DNA of 64,000 bases, taken from Pseudomonas quercus. GTDB taxonomy: Bacteria; Pseudomonadota; Gammaproteobacteria; Pseudomonadales; Pseudomonadaceae. The translations under genes were made by a program, and so were the position numbers. The notes under the pieces were generated by a model. The model was not told the DNA's origin, searched no databases, and saw only the letters and a list, made by a program, of their open reading frames with translations. Every line of letters begins with the position of its first letter. Positions within the stretch are counted from its first letter, which is position 1. Of this stretch, positions 50,847 through 61,229 are shown piece by piece. The stretch covers positions 94,751-158,750 of the forward strand of contig NZ_JAAVJI010000011.1 of the NCBI RefSeq assembly GCF_012033695.1, written 5' to 3'.

Positions 50847-53800
50847 TCAGTTACCGCTTGAGTTCAGGGCTTCCGTCAGTGCGGCTTCCACTTCACTCGC
50901 GCTTACACGCATCGGCTTGTCTGCTTCACGACGACGCTTGCGCTCGCTGTGATAGGCCAGGCCAGTACCGGCCGGGATCAGACGACCTACTACCACGTTT
51001 TCCTTCAAGCCACGCAGGTAATCGCGCTTGCCGGTAACCGCTGCCTCGGTAAGTACCCGAGTGGTCTCCTGGAAGGATGCTGCCGAGATGAACGACTCGG
51101 TCGACAACGAGGCCTTAGTGATACCCAACAGCACACGTGAGTACTTGGAGACGAACTTGTCTTCAGCAGACAGGCGCTCGTTTTCGCCCAGTACGTGGGT
51201 GAGTTCCATCTGGTCGCCCTTGATGAAGCTCGAATCACCCGACTCGGCAATCTCAACCTTGCGCAGCATCTGACGCAGGATGGTTTCGATGTGCTTGTCG
51301 TTGATCTTCACGCCTTGCAGACGGTAAACATCCTGAATCTCGTTCACGATGTACTTGGCCAGCGCGCTTACACCCAGCAAACGCAGGATGTCGTGCGGAT
51401 CGCTCGGACCATCGGAGATGACTTCGCCGCGGTTTACCTGTTCGCCTTCGAAGACGTTCAGGTGGCGCCACTTCGGAATCAACTCTTCGTACGGATCGCT
51501 GCCATCGTTCGGCGTGATCACCAAGCGGCGCTTGCCTTTGGTTTCCTTGCCGAAGGCGATCGTGCCGCTGACTTCCGCAAGAATCGACGCTTCTTTCGGG
51601 CGACGAGCTTCGAAAAGGTCGGCAACGCGTGGCAGACCACCCGTGATGTCGCGGGTTTTCGATGTTTCTTGTGGAATACGAGCAATTACATCGCCCACGC
51701 CCACCTGAACACCATCCGCTACACCTACCAGTGCGTTTGCAGGCAGGAAGTACTGGGCCGGTACGTCTGTACCCGGCAACAGCAGATCCTTGCCATCCAC
51801 ACCTACCATCTTCACAGCAGGGCGGATTTCCTTGCCAGCGGCTGGACGGTCTTTGACATCGAGTACTTCGATGTTGGTCAGACCCGTCAATTCGTCCGTC
51901 TGACGCTTGATGGTGATCCCTTCCTCCATGCCGACGAAGGTAACGGTACCCTTCATTTCGGTCACGATCGGGTGGGTGTGCGGGTCCCACTTGGCCACGA
52001 TGGCACCAGCGTCGACCTTGTCGCCTTCCTTCACGGAAATGACCGCACCGTATGGCAGCTTGTAACGCTCGCGCTCACGACCAAACTCATCGGCAATCGC
52101 CAGCTCGCCGGAGCGGGAGACCGCTACCAGGTTGCCGTCGATGCGCTCGACGTGCTTGAGGTTGTGCAGGCGCACCATACCGCCATTCTTCACCTGGACA
52201 CTGTCCGCAGCGGAGGTCCGGCTTGCAGCACCACCGATGTGGAAGGTACGCATGGTGAGCTGGGTACCGGGTTCACCGATGGACTGAGCTGCGATAACGC
52301 CCACGGCCTCACCGATGTTGACCAGGTGACCACGGGCCAGGTCGCGACCGTAGCACTTGCCGCAGATACCGAAGCGCGTTTCGCAGCTGATCGGCGAACG
52401 AACGATCACTTCATCAATGCTGTTGAGTTCAATGAACTCGACCCACTTCTCGTCTACCAGGGTGCCAGCGGGAACGATAACGTCCTCGGTACCAGGCTTG
52501 AAGACGTCACGGGCGATCACTCGACCCAGTACGCGTTCACCCAGTGGCTCTACGACGTCGCCGCCTTCGATGTGCGGCGTCATCAACAGGCCGTGTTCGG
52601 TGCCACAGTCGATCTCGGTAACTACCAGATCCTGTGCCACGTCTACCAGACGGCGAGTCAGGTAACCGGAGTTAGCGGTCTTCAAGGCGGTATCCGCCAG
52701 ACCTTTCCGCGCACCGTGTGTAGAGATGAAGTACTGAAGTACGCTCAAGCCTTCACGGAAGTTCGCAGTGATCGGCGTTTCGATGATCGAGCCGTCCGGC
52801 TTGGCCATCAGACCACGCATACCCGCCAGCTGGCGAATCTGTGCAGCCGAACCCCGAGCACCGGAGTCCGCCATCATGTACATGGAGTTGAAAGACTCCT
52901 GGTCGACTTCGTCGCCATGGCGGTCGATGACCTTCTCTTTCGAGAGGTTAGCCATCATTGCCTTGGAGACTTCGTCGTTGGCCTTGGACCAAAGGTCGAT
53001 CACCTTGTTGTACTTCTCGCCCTGGGTTACCAGGCCCGACGCGTACTGGCTTTCGATCTCTTTCACTTCGTCGGTAGCCGTACCAATGATGCGAGCCTTT
53101 TCATCCGGGATAACGAAGTCGTTAACACCGATGGAAACGCCGGAAATGGTCGAGTAGGCAAAACCGGTGTACATCAACTGGTCCGCGAAGATAACGGTTT
53201 CCTTCAAGCCCACCACGCGATAGCAGTGGTTGATCAGCTTGGAGATCGCCTTTTTCTTCATGGGCTGGTTGACGACTTCGTACGGCAGGCCAGCAGGCAC
53301 TACTTGGAACAGCAGCGCACGGCCGACAGTGGTGTCGACGATACGGGTGCTGGTCACGCTGCCGCCATCACGGTCGTTCACGGTTTCGGTGATACGTACT
53401 TTGATCTTGGCATGAAGCGCCGCTTCGCCGGCGCGGAACACGCGGTCGACTTCCTGCAGGTCAGCGAAGATACGACCTTCGCCCTTGGCATTGATGGCTT
53501 CACGGGTCATGTAGTACAGACCGAGAACCACGTCCTGCGAAGGCACAATGATCGGCTCGCCGTTGGCAGGCGAAAGGATGTTGTTGGTGGACATCATCAG
53601 CGCGCGCGCTTCCAGCTGTGCCTCAAGGGTCAGCGGAACGTGAACGGCCATCTGGTCACCGTCGAAGTCGGCGTTGTACGCCGCGCACACCAGCGGGTGA
53701 AGCTGGATAGCCTTGCCTTCGATGAGCACGGGCTCGAACGCCTGGATCCCCAGACGGTGAAGCGTCGGCGCACGGTTGAGCAGTACGGGGTGTTCGCGAA

Positions 53801-55046
53801 TCACTTCAGCGAGTACGTCCCATACTTCCGGCAGTTCGCGCTCGACCATCTTCTTGGCGGCTTTAATGGTGGTGGCCAGGCCACGTACTTCCAGCTTGCC
53901 GAAGATGAACGGTTTGAACAGTTCCAGTGCCATCTTCTTGGGAAGGCCGCACTGATGCAGACGCAGGGTCGGGCCTACGGTAATAACCGAACGACCGGAG
54001 TAGTCAACGCGCTTACCCAGCAGGTTCTGACGGAAACGACCCTGCTTACCCTTGATCATGTCAGCCAGGGATTTCAGAGGACGCTTGTTCGAACCGGTGA
54101 TGGCACGGCCACGGCGGCCGTTGTCCAGCAATGCATCGACCGCTTCCTGCAGCATGCGCTTCTCGTTACGCACGATAATATCGGGCGCAGACAGATCCAG
54201 CAGACGCTTCAGGCGGTTGTTACGGTTGATGACACGGCGATACAGGTCGTTCAGGTCCGAGGTCGCAAAGCGGCCACCGTCCAGCGGTACCAGCGGACGC
54301 AGATCCGGTGGCAGCACAGGCAGCACTGTCAGCACCATCCACTCTGGCAGGTTGCCGGAGCCCTGGAAGGCTTCCATCAGTTTCAGGCGCTTGGACAGCT
54401 TCTTGATCTTGGTTTCGGAGTTGGTCTGCGGAATCTCTTCACGCAGGCGACCGATCTCGTGTTCCAGATCAATAGCGTGCAGCAGTTCGCGGACAGCTTC
54501 GGCACCCATGCGGGCGTCGAAGTCATCACCGAACTCTTCAAGGGCTTCGAAGTACTGTTCGTCGTTGAGCAGCTGACCTTTTTCAAGTGTGGTCATGCCT
54601 GGATCGATCACTACGTAGCTCTCGAAGTAGAGCACGCGTTCGATGTCACGCAGGGTCATGTCCATCAGCAAGCCGATACGCGACGGCAGCGACTTCAGGA
54701 ACCAGATGTGGGCAACTGGCGAGGCCAGTTCGATGTGCGCCATGCGCTCGCGACGGACCTTGGCCAGTGCGACTTCAACACCACACTTCTCGCAGATCAC
54801 GCCACGGTGCTTCAGGCGCTTGTACTTGCCACACAGGCACTCGTAGTCCTTGACCGGGCCAAAGATCTTGGCGCAGAAAAGGCCGTCACGCTCAGGCTTG
54901 AACGTACGGTAGTTGATGGTTTCTGGCTTCTTGACTTCACCGAACGACCACGAACGGATCATTTCAGGCGAGGCAAGGCCGATACGGATGGCGTCGAACT
55001 CTTCGACTTGACCCTGGTTTTTCAGCAGATTCAACAGGTCTTTCAA
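50847..55046 (-). CDS. rpoC: RNA polymerase beta' subunit
   Basis: The 1399-residue subunit has the N-terminal zinc site (CLCGKYKRLKHRGVICEKCG), the catalytic Mg motif NADFDGDQMAVH and the trigger-loop region. The start is TTG at 55046 (LKDLLNLLKNQGQVEE) with GGAGGAAAA upstream, giving the normal Pseudomonas length; an in-frame ATG at 55097 would add 17 residues overlapping the rpoB-rpoC gap. Co-transcribed with rpoB, 63 bases apart. Confidence 0.98.
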   Translation of the reverse strand: MKDLLNLLKNQGQVEEFDAIRIGLASPEMIRSWSFGEVKKPETINYRTFKPERDGLFCAKIFGPVKDYECLCGKYKRLKHRGVICEKCGVEVALAKVRRERMAHIELASPVAHIWFLKSLPSRIGLLMDMTLRDIERVLYFESYVVIDPGMTTLEKGQLLNDEQYFEALEEFGDDFDARMGAEAVRELLHAIDLEHEIGRLREEIPQTNSETKIKKLSKRLKLMEAFQGSGNLPEWMVLTVLPVLPPDLRPLVPLDGGRFATSDLNDLYRRVINRNNRLKRLLDLSAPDIIVRNEKRMLQEAVDALLDNGRRGRAITGSNKRPLKSLADMIKGKQGRFRQNLLGKRVDYSGRSVITVGPTLRLHQCGLPKKMALELFKPFIFGKLEVRGLATTIKAAKKMVERELPEVWDVLAEVIREHPVLLNRAPTLHRLGIQAFEPVLIEGKAIQLHPLVCAAYNADFDGDQMAVHVPLTLEAQLEARALMMSTNNILSPANGEPIIVPSQDVVLGLYYMTREAINAKGEGRIFADLQEVDRVFRAGEAALHAKIKVRITETVNDRDGGSVTSTRIVDTTVGRALLFQVVPAGLPYEVVNQPMKKKAISKLINHCYRVVGLKETVIFADQLMYTGFAYSTISGVSIGVNDFVIPDEKARIIGTATDEVKEIESQYASGLVTQGEKYNKVIDLWSKANDEVSKAMMANLSKEKVIDRHGDEVDQESFNSMYMMADSGARGSAAQIRQLAGMRGLMAKPDGSIIETPITANFREGLSVLQYFISTHGARKGLADTALKTANSGYLTRRLVDVAQDLVVTEIDCGTEHGLLMTPHIEGGDVVEPLGERVLGRVIARDVFKPGTEDVIVPAGTLVDEKWVEFIELNSIDEVIVRSPISCETRFGICGKCYGRDLARGHLVNIGEAVGVIAAQSIGEPGTQLTMRTFHIGGAASRTSAADSVQVKNGGMVRLHNLKHVERIDGNLVAVSRSGELAIADEFGRERERYKLPYGAVISVKEGDKVDAGAIVAKWDPHTHPIVTEMKGTVTFVGMEEGITIKRQTDELTGLTNIEVLDVKDRPAAGKEIRPAVKMVGVDGKDLLLPGTDVPAQYFLPANALVGVADGVQVGVGDVIARIPQETSKTRDITGGLPRVADLFEARRPKEASILAEVSGTIAFGKETKGKRRLVITPNDGSDPYEELIPKWRHLNVFEGEQVNRGEVISDGPSDPHDILRLLGVSALAKYIVNEIQDVYRLQGVKINDKHIETILRQMLRKVEIAESGDSSFIKGDQMELTHVLGENERLSAEDKFVSKYSRVLLGITKASLSTESFISAASFQETTRVLTEAAVTGKRDYLRGLKENVVVGRLIPAGTGLAYHSERKRRREADKPMRVSASEVEAALTEALNSSGN

Positions 55047-55109
55047 GGCCTTTTCCTCCTGGCGGAGCAGGAAGTGGGGGTTAGCCCCCACTCCCATTCA
55101 CGTCGCGTG

Positions 55110-58100
55110 TTATTCGGTTTCCAGATCGATATCGATACCGAGGGAACGAATTTCTTTGATCAACACGTTGAAGGACTCGGGCATGCCCGGCTCCATACGG
55201 TGATCGCCATCCACGATGTTCTTGTACATCTTGGTACGGCCGTTCACGTCGTCCGACTTCACGGTGAGCATTTCCTGCAGGGTGTATGCCGCGCCGTATG
55301 CTTCCAGCGCCCACACCTCCATCTCCCCGAAACGCTGGCCACCGAACTGGGCCTTACCACCCAGCGGCTGCTGGGTAACCAGGCTGTAAGAACCGGTGGA
55401 ACGAGCGTGCATCTTGTCGTCCACCAAGTGGTTCAGCTTGAGCATGTACATGTAGCCCACAGTAACCGGACGCTCGAACTTGTTACCAGTCCGCCCGTCG
55501 AACAGCTGCATCTGGCCACTTTCGGGCATGTCTGCGAGCTTGAGCATCGACTTGATTTCGCTTTCCTTGGCACCGTCGAAGACTGGGGTAGCCATTGGCA
55601 CGCCCGCCTTGAGGTTTTTAGCCAAGGCCAGTACTTCCTGGTCCGACAGCTCGTCAATGCTTTCCTGGCGCCCGCCGATCTCATTGTAGATCTCGTTCAG
55701 GAACCCACGCAGGTCTGCGACCTGGCGCTGCTCTTCCAGCATGCGGTTGATCTTCTCGCCCAAGCCCTTGGCCGCAAGGCCCAGGTGGGTTTCAAGGATC
55801 TGACCCACGTTCATCCGCGAAGGTACACCCAGTGGGTTGAGTACCACGTCCACTGGCGTACCGTTAGCGTCATGCGGCATGTCTTCGACCGGCATGATCA
55901 CCGAGACCACACCCTTGTTACCGTGACGGCCGGCCATCTTGTCGCCCGGCTGAATGCGGCGGCGGATAGCCAGGTAGACCTTGACGATCTTCAGTACGCC
56001 CGGTGCCAGGTCATCGCCCTGCTGCAGCTTGCGCTTCTTGTCTTCAAACTTGTCATCAAGCAGGCGACGGCGGTCAACGATGTACTGCTGGGCTTTCTCC
56101 AACTGCTCGTTGAGCGCGTCTTCGTTCATGCGCAGCTTGAACCACTGGCCGTGCTCAAGGCCGCTCAGGATTTCGTCGGTCAGCTCAGCGCCTTTCTTCA
56201 GGCCTGCACCGCCGTCTACCACCTGACCTACCAGCGCATTGCGCAGGCGCTCGAAGGTTGCACCTTCAACGATGCGGAACTCTTCGTTCAGGTCCTTGCG
56301 GATCTGGTCGAGCTGGCTCTTCTCGATGGACAAGGCGCGCGAATCGCGCTCCACGCCATCACGTGTGAAGACCTGAACGTCAATGACAGTACCCTTGGTG
56401 CCTGTAGGCACGCGCAGGGAGGTGTCTTTAACGTCACTGGCTTTCTCACCGAAGATTGCACGCAGCAGCTTCTCTTCCGGCGTGAGCTGGGTTTCGCCCT
56501 TTGGCGTGACCTTGCCTACCAGAATGTCGCCAGCGCCGACCTCGGCACCTACATAAACGATACCCGCCTCGTCCAGCTTGTTGAGCGCTGCCTCACCCAC
56601 GTTCGGGATGTCAGCAGTGATCTCTTCTGGCCCCAGCTTGGTGTCACGCGCCACACAGGTCAGTTCCTGGATGTGGATCGTGGTGAAGCGATCTTCCTGA
56701 ACCACACGCTCGGACAGGCAGATGGAGTCTTCGAAGTTGAAGCCGTTCCATGCCATGAATGCGATGCGCATGTTCTGGCCCAACGCCAGCTCACCCATAT
56801 CGGTGGACGGGCCGTCGGCCATGATGTCGCCGCGAGCGACCTGATCACCGCGGTTCACCAGCGGGCGCTGGTTGATGCAGGTGTTCTGGTTGGAGCGGGT
56901 GTATTTGGTCAGGTTGTAGATATCTACACCCGCTTCGCCCGTTTCCACTTCGTCGTCAGCTACACGCACGACGATACGGCTCGCATCGACGGAGTCGATG
57001 ACGCCGCCACGACGTGCAACTACGCACACGCCGGAGTCACGCGCAACGTTACGCTCCATCCCGGTGCCCACCAGGGGCTTGTCGGAACGCAGGGTAGGTA
57101 CAGCCTGGCGCTGCATGTTCGAACCCATCAACGCACGGTTGGCGTCGTCGTGCTCAAGGAACGGGATCAGCGACGCTGCAACCGACACCACCTGCTTGGG
57201 CGAAACGTCCATCAGGGTGACGTCTTCCGGCGCCTTCACGGTGAATTCGTTCAGGTGACGGACCGCTACCAACTCGTCGATCAGCTGGTTCTGCTCGTTC
57301 ATGGCCGCCGAAGCCTGGGCGATCACATGATCGGCCTCTTCGATCGCGGACAGGAAGACGATCTCATCGGTGACCACGCCGTCATTAACCACACGGTACG
57401 GGCTTTCCAAGAAGCCGTACTGGTTGGTGCGCGCATAGGCAGCCAAGGAGTTGATCAGACCGATGTTCGGACCTTCCGGCGTCTCGATGGGGCATACACG
57501 ACCATAGTGAGTCGGGTGTACGTCACGCACTTCGAAGCCTGCACGCTCACGGGTAAGACCGCCCGGGCCAAGCGCGGAAACGCGGCGCTTGTGGGTGATC
57601 TCCGACAGCGGGTTGTTCTGGTCCATGAACTGGGACAGCTGGCTGGAACCGAAGAACTCTTTCACCGCTGCCGCTACGGGCTTGGCGTTGATCAGGTCCT
57701 GAGGCATCAGGCCTTCGCTCTCGGCCATGGACAGACGTTCCTTGACGGCACGCTCTACCCGTACCAGGCCTACGCGGAACTGGTTTTCGGCCATTTCACC
57801 GACACAACGAACGCGACGGTTACCCAGGTGGTCGATGTCGTCGACAATGCCTTTACCGTTACGGATGTCCACCAGCGTCTTGAGCACGGCAACAATGTCG
57901 TCCTTACTCAGAACACCGGAACCTTCGATTTCGGTCCGGCCAATACGGCGGTTGAACTTCATCCGGCCCACAGCGGAGAGGTCGTAGCGCTCTGCACTGA
58001 AGAACAGGTTATTGAACAGGGTTTCGGCAGCGTCCTTGGTAGGCGGCTCGCCTGGGCGCATCATCCGGTAGATTTCGACCAGCGCTTCCAGCTGATTGCT

Positions 58101-59183
58101 GGTGGAGTCGATTTTCAGGGTGTCGGAGATGAACGGACCACAGTCGATATCGTTGGTATACAACGTTTCGATACGAACGACCTGGGCTTTAGCAATCTTG
58201 ACCAACGCTTCAGTGGTCAGCTCGGTGTTGCATTCAGCCAGAATTTCGCCAGTGGCCGGGTGCACGATAGCCTTGGCAGTGGTGCGGCCAATCATGTAGT
58301 CCAAAGGAACTTCGAGTTCCTTGATACCGGCCTTTTCAAGCTGGTTGATGTGACGTGCAGTGATCCGGCGACCCTGCTCGACAATGACCTTGCCGTCGTT
58401 GTCGGTGAGGTCCATGGCCGCGATTTCACCGCGCAGGCGCTGCGGTACGAGCTCGAGGCTCAGCTTTTCGCCCTTCACATGGAAGATGTTGGTGGTGTAG
58501 AACGCGTCAAGCACTTCCTCGGTGGTATAGCCCAGTGCGCGCAGCAGCACGGAGGCCGGCAGCTTGCGACGACGGTCGATACGCACGAACACGCAGTCCT
58601 TGGGATCGAACTCGAAGTCCAACCAAGAGCCGCGGTACGGAATGATGCGAGCGGAGTACAGCAGCTTGCCAGAGCTGTGGGTCTTGCCACGGTCGTGATC
58701 GAAGAAGACACCAGGCGAACGGTGCAGCTGGGAAACGATTACGCGCTCGGTACCGTTGATGACGAAAGTACCGTTTTCAGTCATCAGGGGAATTTCACCC
58801 ATGTAGACTTCTTGCTCTTTGATGTCCTTGATCGCTTTGTTCGACGATTCCTTGTCGAAAATGATCAGGCGGACCTTGACTCGCAGTGGAACCGCGAAGG
58901 TCACGCCACGAAGCACACATTCCTTCACATCGAAGGCGGGTTCGCCCAGGCGATAACCAACGTACTCCAGGGCAGCGTTGCCGGAGTAGCTGATGATCGG
59001 GAATACCGATTTGAAAGCCGCATGCAGGCCGACGTCGCGGAACGAGTCCTTGGACACGCCCGCCTGCAGGAATTCACGATAAGAATCCAGCTGGATGGCC
59101 AGGAGGTACGGCACATCCATCACGTCCGGCAACTTGCTAAAGTCCTTGCGGATTCGTTTTTTCTCAGTGTATGAGTAAGCCAT
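55110..59183 (-). CDS. rpoB: RNA polymerase beta subunit
   Basis: The 1357-residue subunit has the rifampicin region GSSQLSQFMDQNNPLSEITH followed by KRRVSALGPGGL. All classical resistance positions are wild type, so no target-based rifampicin resistance is seen. It forms the catalytic cleft with beta'. It is preceded by a 220-base gap containing an attenuator hairpin after rplL. Length normal for Pseudomonas. Confidence 0.98.
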   Translation of the reverse strand: MAYSYTEKKRIRKDFSKLPDVMDVPYLLAIQLDSYREFLQAGVSKDSFRDVGLHAAFKSVFPIISYSGNAALEYVGYRLGEPAFDVKECVLRGVTFAVPLRVKVRLIIFDKESSNKAIKDIKEQEVYMGEIPLMTENGTFVINGTERVIVSQLHRSPGVFFDHDRGKTHSSGKLLYSARIIPYRGSWLDFEFDPKDCVFVRIDRRRKLPASVLLRALGYTTEEVLDAFYTTNIFHVKGEKLSLELVPQRLRGEIAAMDLTDNDGKVIVEQGRRITARHINQLEKAGIKELEVPLDYMIGRTTAKAIVHPATGEILAECNTELTTEALVKIAKAQVVRIETLYTNDIDCGPFISDTLKIDSTSNQLEALVEIYRMMRPGEPPTKDAAETLFNNLFFSAERYDLSAVGRMKFNRRIGRTEIEGSGVLSKDDIVAVLKTLVDIRNGKGIVDDIDHLGNRRVRCVGEMAENQFRVGLVRVERAVKERLSMAESEGLMPQDLINAKPVAAAVKEFFGSSQLSQFMDQNNPLSEITHKRRVSALGPGGLTRERAGFEVRDVHPTHYGRVCPIETPEGPNIGLINSLAAYARTNQYGFLESPYRVVNDGVVTDEIVFLSAIEEADHVIAQASAAMNEQNQLIDELVAVRHLNEFTVKAPEDVTLMDVSPKQVVSVAASLIPFLEHDDANRALMGSNMQRQAVPTLRSDKPLVGTGMERNVARDSGVCVVARRGGVIDSVDASRIVVRVADDEVETGEAGVDIYNLTKYTRSNQNTCINQRPLVNRGDQVARGDIMADGPSTDMGELALGQNMRIAFMAWNGFNFEDSICLSERVVQEDRFTTIHIQELTCVARDTKLGPEEITADIPNVGEAALNKLDEAGIVYVGAEVGAGDILVGKVTPKGETQLTPEEKLLRAIFGEKASDVKDTSLRVPTGTKGTVIDVQVFTRDGVERDSRALSIEKSQLDQIRKDLNEEFRIVEGATFERLRNALVGQVVDGGAGLKKGAELTDEILSGLEHGQWFKLRMNEDALNEQLEKAQQYIVDRRRLLDDKFEDKKRKLQQGDDLAPGVLKIVKVYLAIRRRIQPGDKMAGRHGNKGVVSVIMPVEDMPHDANGTPVDVVLNPLGVPSRMNVGQILETHLGLAAKGLGEKINRMLEEQRQVADLRGFLNEIYNEIGGRQESIDELSDQEVLALAKNLKAGVPMATPVFDGAKESEIKSMLKLADMPESGQMQLFDGRTGNKFERPVTVGYMYMLKLNHLVDDKMHARSTGSYSLVTQQPLGGKAQFGGQRFGEMEVWALEAYGAAYTLQEMLTVKSDDVNGRTKMYKNIVDGDHRMEPGMPESFNVLIKEIRSLGIDIDLETE

Positions 59184-59329
59184 CAGCGTTCCCCAGCTTG
59201 GTCACCTGCTTGTTTGGCCTCTCCCGGCGGGAGTAGCCAGAAAATCTTGCAAACCCCATGGTTTGCGCCACCCCCTCGGGGCGGTTACCGCTCGTTAAGG
59301 GCACCAACCTGATTGGCTGCCAGTAACGG

Positions 59330-59358
59330 AAAAAGGCCGGTGGCATAAGCCACCAGCC
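59330..59358 (-). terminator. Attenuator hairpin between rplL and rpoB
   Basis: GGCCGGTGGC (59335-59344) and GCCACCAGCC (59349-59358) form a 10-bp stem with a 4-base loop and one G-U type pair. On the minus strand TTTTT follows. In E. coli a partial terminator here sets the ratio of ribosomal protein to RNA polymerase synthesis; the same role is inferred. Confidence 0.85.
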
Positions 59359-59403
59359 ATCAGCCTTCTGCTTGACGCTCCGGCTGGAGACGCAAGGTCG
59401 GAG

Positions 59404-59766
59404 TTACTTGACTTCGACTTTGGCGCCTGCTTCTTCCAGGGCTTTCTTCAGAGCTTCAGCTTCTTCTTTCGAAGCGTTCTCTTTCACAACGCCCAGGTCA
59501 TCAACAACGGCTTTGGCTTCTTTCAGGCCCAGGCCGGTGGCTTCACGTACAGCCTTGATGACGTTTACTTTCTTCTCGCCGGCTTCAACCAGTTTAACGG
59601 TGAATTCGGTTTGCTCTTCAACGACGGCAGCGGCAGCAGCTGGGCCAGCAGAAGCGGCAGCAGCGGTAACACCGAACTTCTCTTCGAAAGCTTTGATCAG
59701 CTCAACAACTTCCATTACGGACATGTTGCCAACGGCTTCGAGGATATCGTTTTGGGAAATGGACAT
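59404..59766 (-). CDS. rplL: 50S ribosomal protein L7/L12
   Basis: The 120-residue stalk protein has an N-terminal dimerisation helix pair (MSISQNDILEAVGNMSVMEV), an Ala-rich hinge (about 36-50) and a C-terminal factor-binding domain ending AGAKVEVK. The start at 59766 fits the normal N-terminus; 17 in-frame upstream codons are not conserved. Paired with rplJ. Confidence 0.98.
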   Translation of the reverse strand: MSISQNDILEAVGNMSVMEVVELIKAFEEKFGVTAAAASAGPAAAAAVVEEQTEFTVKLVEAGEKKVNVIKAVREATGLGLKEAKAVVDDLGVVKENASKEEAEALKKALEEAGAKVEVK

Positions 59767-59841
59767 GACTCTTTTCCTGAATTGGGGGACGGCCTGCTCG
59801 ACCATCGAAATAAACAAAAAACGCTAGAAGACGAGCGAGCC

Positions 59842-60342
59842 TTAAGCTGCTGCAGCTTCTTTCTGGTCGCGAAGTGCAGCCAGTGTACGGGCCAATTTGC
59901 TGGTAGCGCCTTGAATCACGCTCATCAGCTGGGAAATGGCTTCGTCACGGGTCGGCAGCGTTGCCAGAACGTCGATCTGATTGGCTGCGAGGAACTTGCC
60001 CTCAAACGCAGCTGCCTTGATCTCGAACTTGTCCTGACCCTTCGAGAACTCCTTGAACAACCGGGCGGCGGCGCCTGGGTGCTGGGTGGAGAACGCGATC
60101 AGGGTCGGGCCTTTGAACACGTCGTTGAGTACACTGTAATCAGTGCCTTCAACAGCGCGGCGCAGCAGGGTGTTACGTACAACACGTACGTATACGCCAG
60201 CTTCGCGGGCCTCTTTACGGAGTCCGGTCATAGCGCCTACAGTCACACCACGGGCATCAGCCACGACAGCAGACAGAGCAGCTTTGGCAGCCTCGTTGAC
60301 TTCAGCGACGATGGCCTTTTTGTCTTCGAGTTTAATTGCCAC
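59842..60342 (-). CDS. rplJ: 50S ribosomal protein L10
   Basis: The 166-residue stalk base protein starts from GTG (MAIKLEDKKAIVAEVNEAAK). It binds L7/L12 dimers through its C-terminal helix and, in E. coli, represses its own operon through the mRNA leader. The 191-base gap upstream (60343-60533) is long enough for such a leader. Confidence 0.97.
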   Translation of the reverse strand: MAIKLEDKKAIVAEVNEAAKAALSAVVADARGVTVGAMTGLRKEAREAGVYVRVVRNTLLRRAVEGTDYSVLNDVFKGPTLIAFSTQHPGAAARLFKEFSKGQDKFEIKAAAFEGKFLAANQIDVLATLPTRDEAISQLMSVIQGATSKLARTLAALRDQKEAAAA

Positions 60343-60533
60343 GGGTTTCTCCTGGTTTCCGGTTCATTCGGCCGAAACCGAATGTCGTTTTGGTGTCTGA
60401 TTCAATAACGAATCGGGAGCACCATCTGCGTAGGCTTGTAGTTTAAGGCAAAGCCGCCTACGGTCTTGGACAGCCCCCGCCAGGCAGGGACCCCAATCTT
60501 GCACAGAAGGCGTTACAACCGCCCTCTTCCGTC
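60343..60533 (-). promoter_or_regulatory. rplJL leader region (likely L10 autoregulatory site)
   Basis: This 191-base gap between rplA and rplJ holds no gene. In the E. coli homologue the leader contains the L10-L7/L12 binding site and a promoter. I see GC-rich pairing potential (for example around 60420-60485) but cannot fold it reliably, so the call rests on position. Confidence 0.45.
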
Positions 60534-61229
60534 TTACGCGCTCAGCGAGCCTTGGTCGATCACCAGGCCTGGGCCCATGGTGGTGCTCAACGTAACGCGC
60601 TTAACGTAGATACCTTTCGAAGAAGCTGGCTTGATACGCTTGAGGTCAGCGATCAGTGCTTCAACGTTTTCCTTCAGCTTGCCAGCTTCGAAGCCAACCT
60701 TGCCAACGGAGGTGTGGATGATACCGTTCTTGTCAGTACGGTACCGCACCTGGCCAGCTTTGGCGTTCTTGACAGCAGTGGCTACGTCTGGAGTTACGGT
60801 GCCGACTTTCGGGTTAGGCATCAGGCCGCGAGGACCCAGGACCTGGCCCAGCTGACCTACAACGCGCATGGCATCAGGGGATGCGATCACAACGTCATAG
60901 TTCAGGTCGCCGCCTTTCATTTCAGCGGCTAGGTCGTCCATGCCAACGCGATCCGCGCCAGCGGCCAAAGCGGCTTCAGCAGCAGGGCCTTGGGTGAACA
61001 CGGCAACGCGAACGGTTTTACCGGTGCCATGTGGCAGAACGGTAGCGCTACGTACGACCTGGTCGGATTTACGTGGGTCTACACCCAGGTTCACAGCAAC
61101 GTCGAACGATTCGCTGAACTTGACGGTCGACAGCTCGGCCAACAGGTTAGCCGCTTCTTCGAAGCTGTAGGCTTTGCCCGCTTCGATTTTCGAAGCGATT
61201 GCCTTTTGACGCTTGGTTTGCTTAGCCAT
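60534..61229 (-). CDS. rplA: 50S ribosomal protein L1
   Basis: The 231-residue protein has the L1 signature VLGPRGLMPNPKVGTVT. It forms the mobile L1 stalk that moves deacylated tRNA and, in E. coli, represses rplKA. Its ATG overlaps the rplK stop by one base, so translation is coupled. Confidence 0.98.
   Translation of the reverse strand: MAKQTKRQKAIASKIEAGKAYSFEEAANLLAELSTVKFSESFDVAVNLGVDPRKSDQVVRSATVLPHGTGKTVRVAVFTQGPAAEAALAAGADRVGMDDLAAEMKGGDLNYDVVIASPDAMRVVGQLGQVLGPRGLMPNPKVGTVTPDVATAVKNAKAGQVRYRTDKNGIIHTSVGKVGFEAGKLKENVEALIADLKRIKPASSKGIYVKRVTLSTTMGPGLVIDQGSLSA

Noticed and set aside
51195..59174. Plus-strand open frame of 2659 codons antisense to rpoC and rpoB
   Set aside because: It lies codon-on-codon opposite highly expressed genes. 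There, antisense stops would need TTA, CTA or TCA sense codons, which such genes avoid. The translation has no known domain, and rpoB and rpoC are certain.
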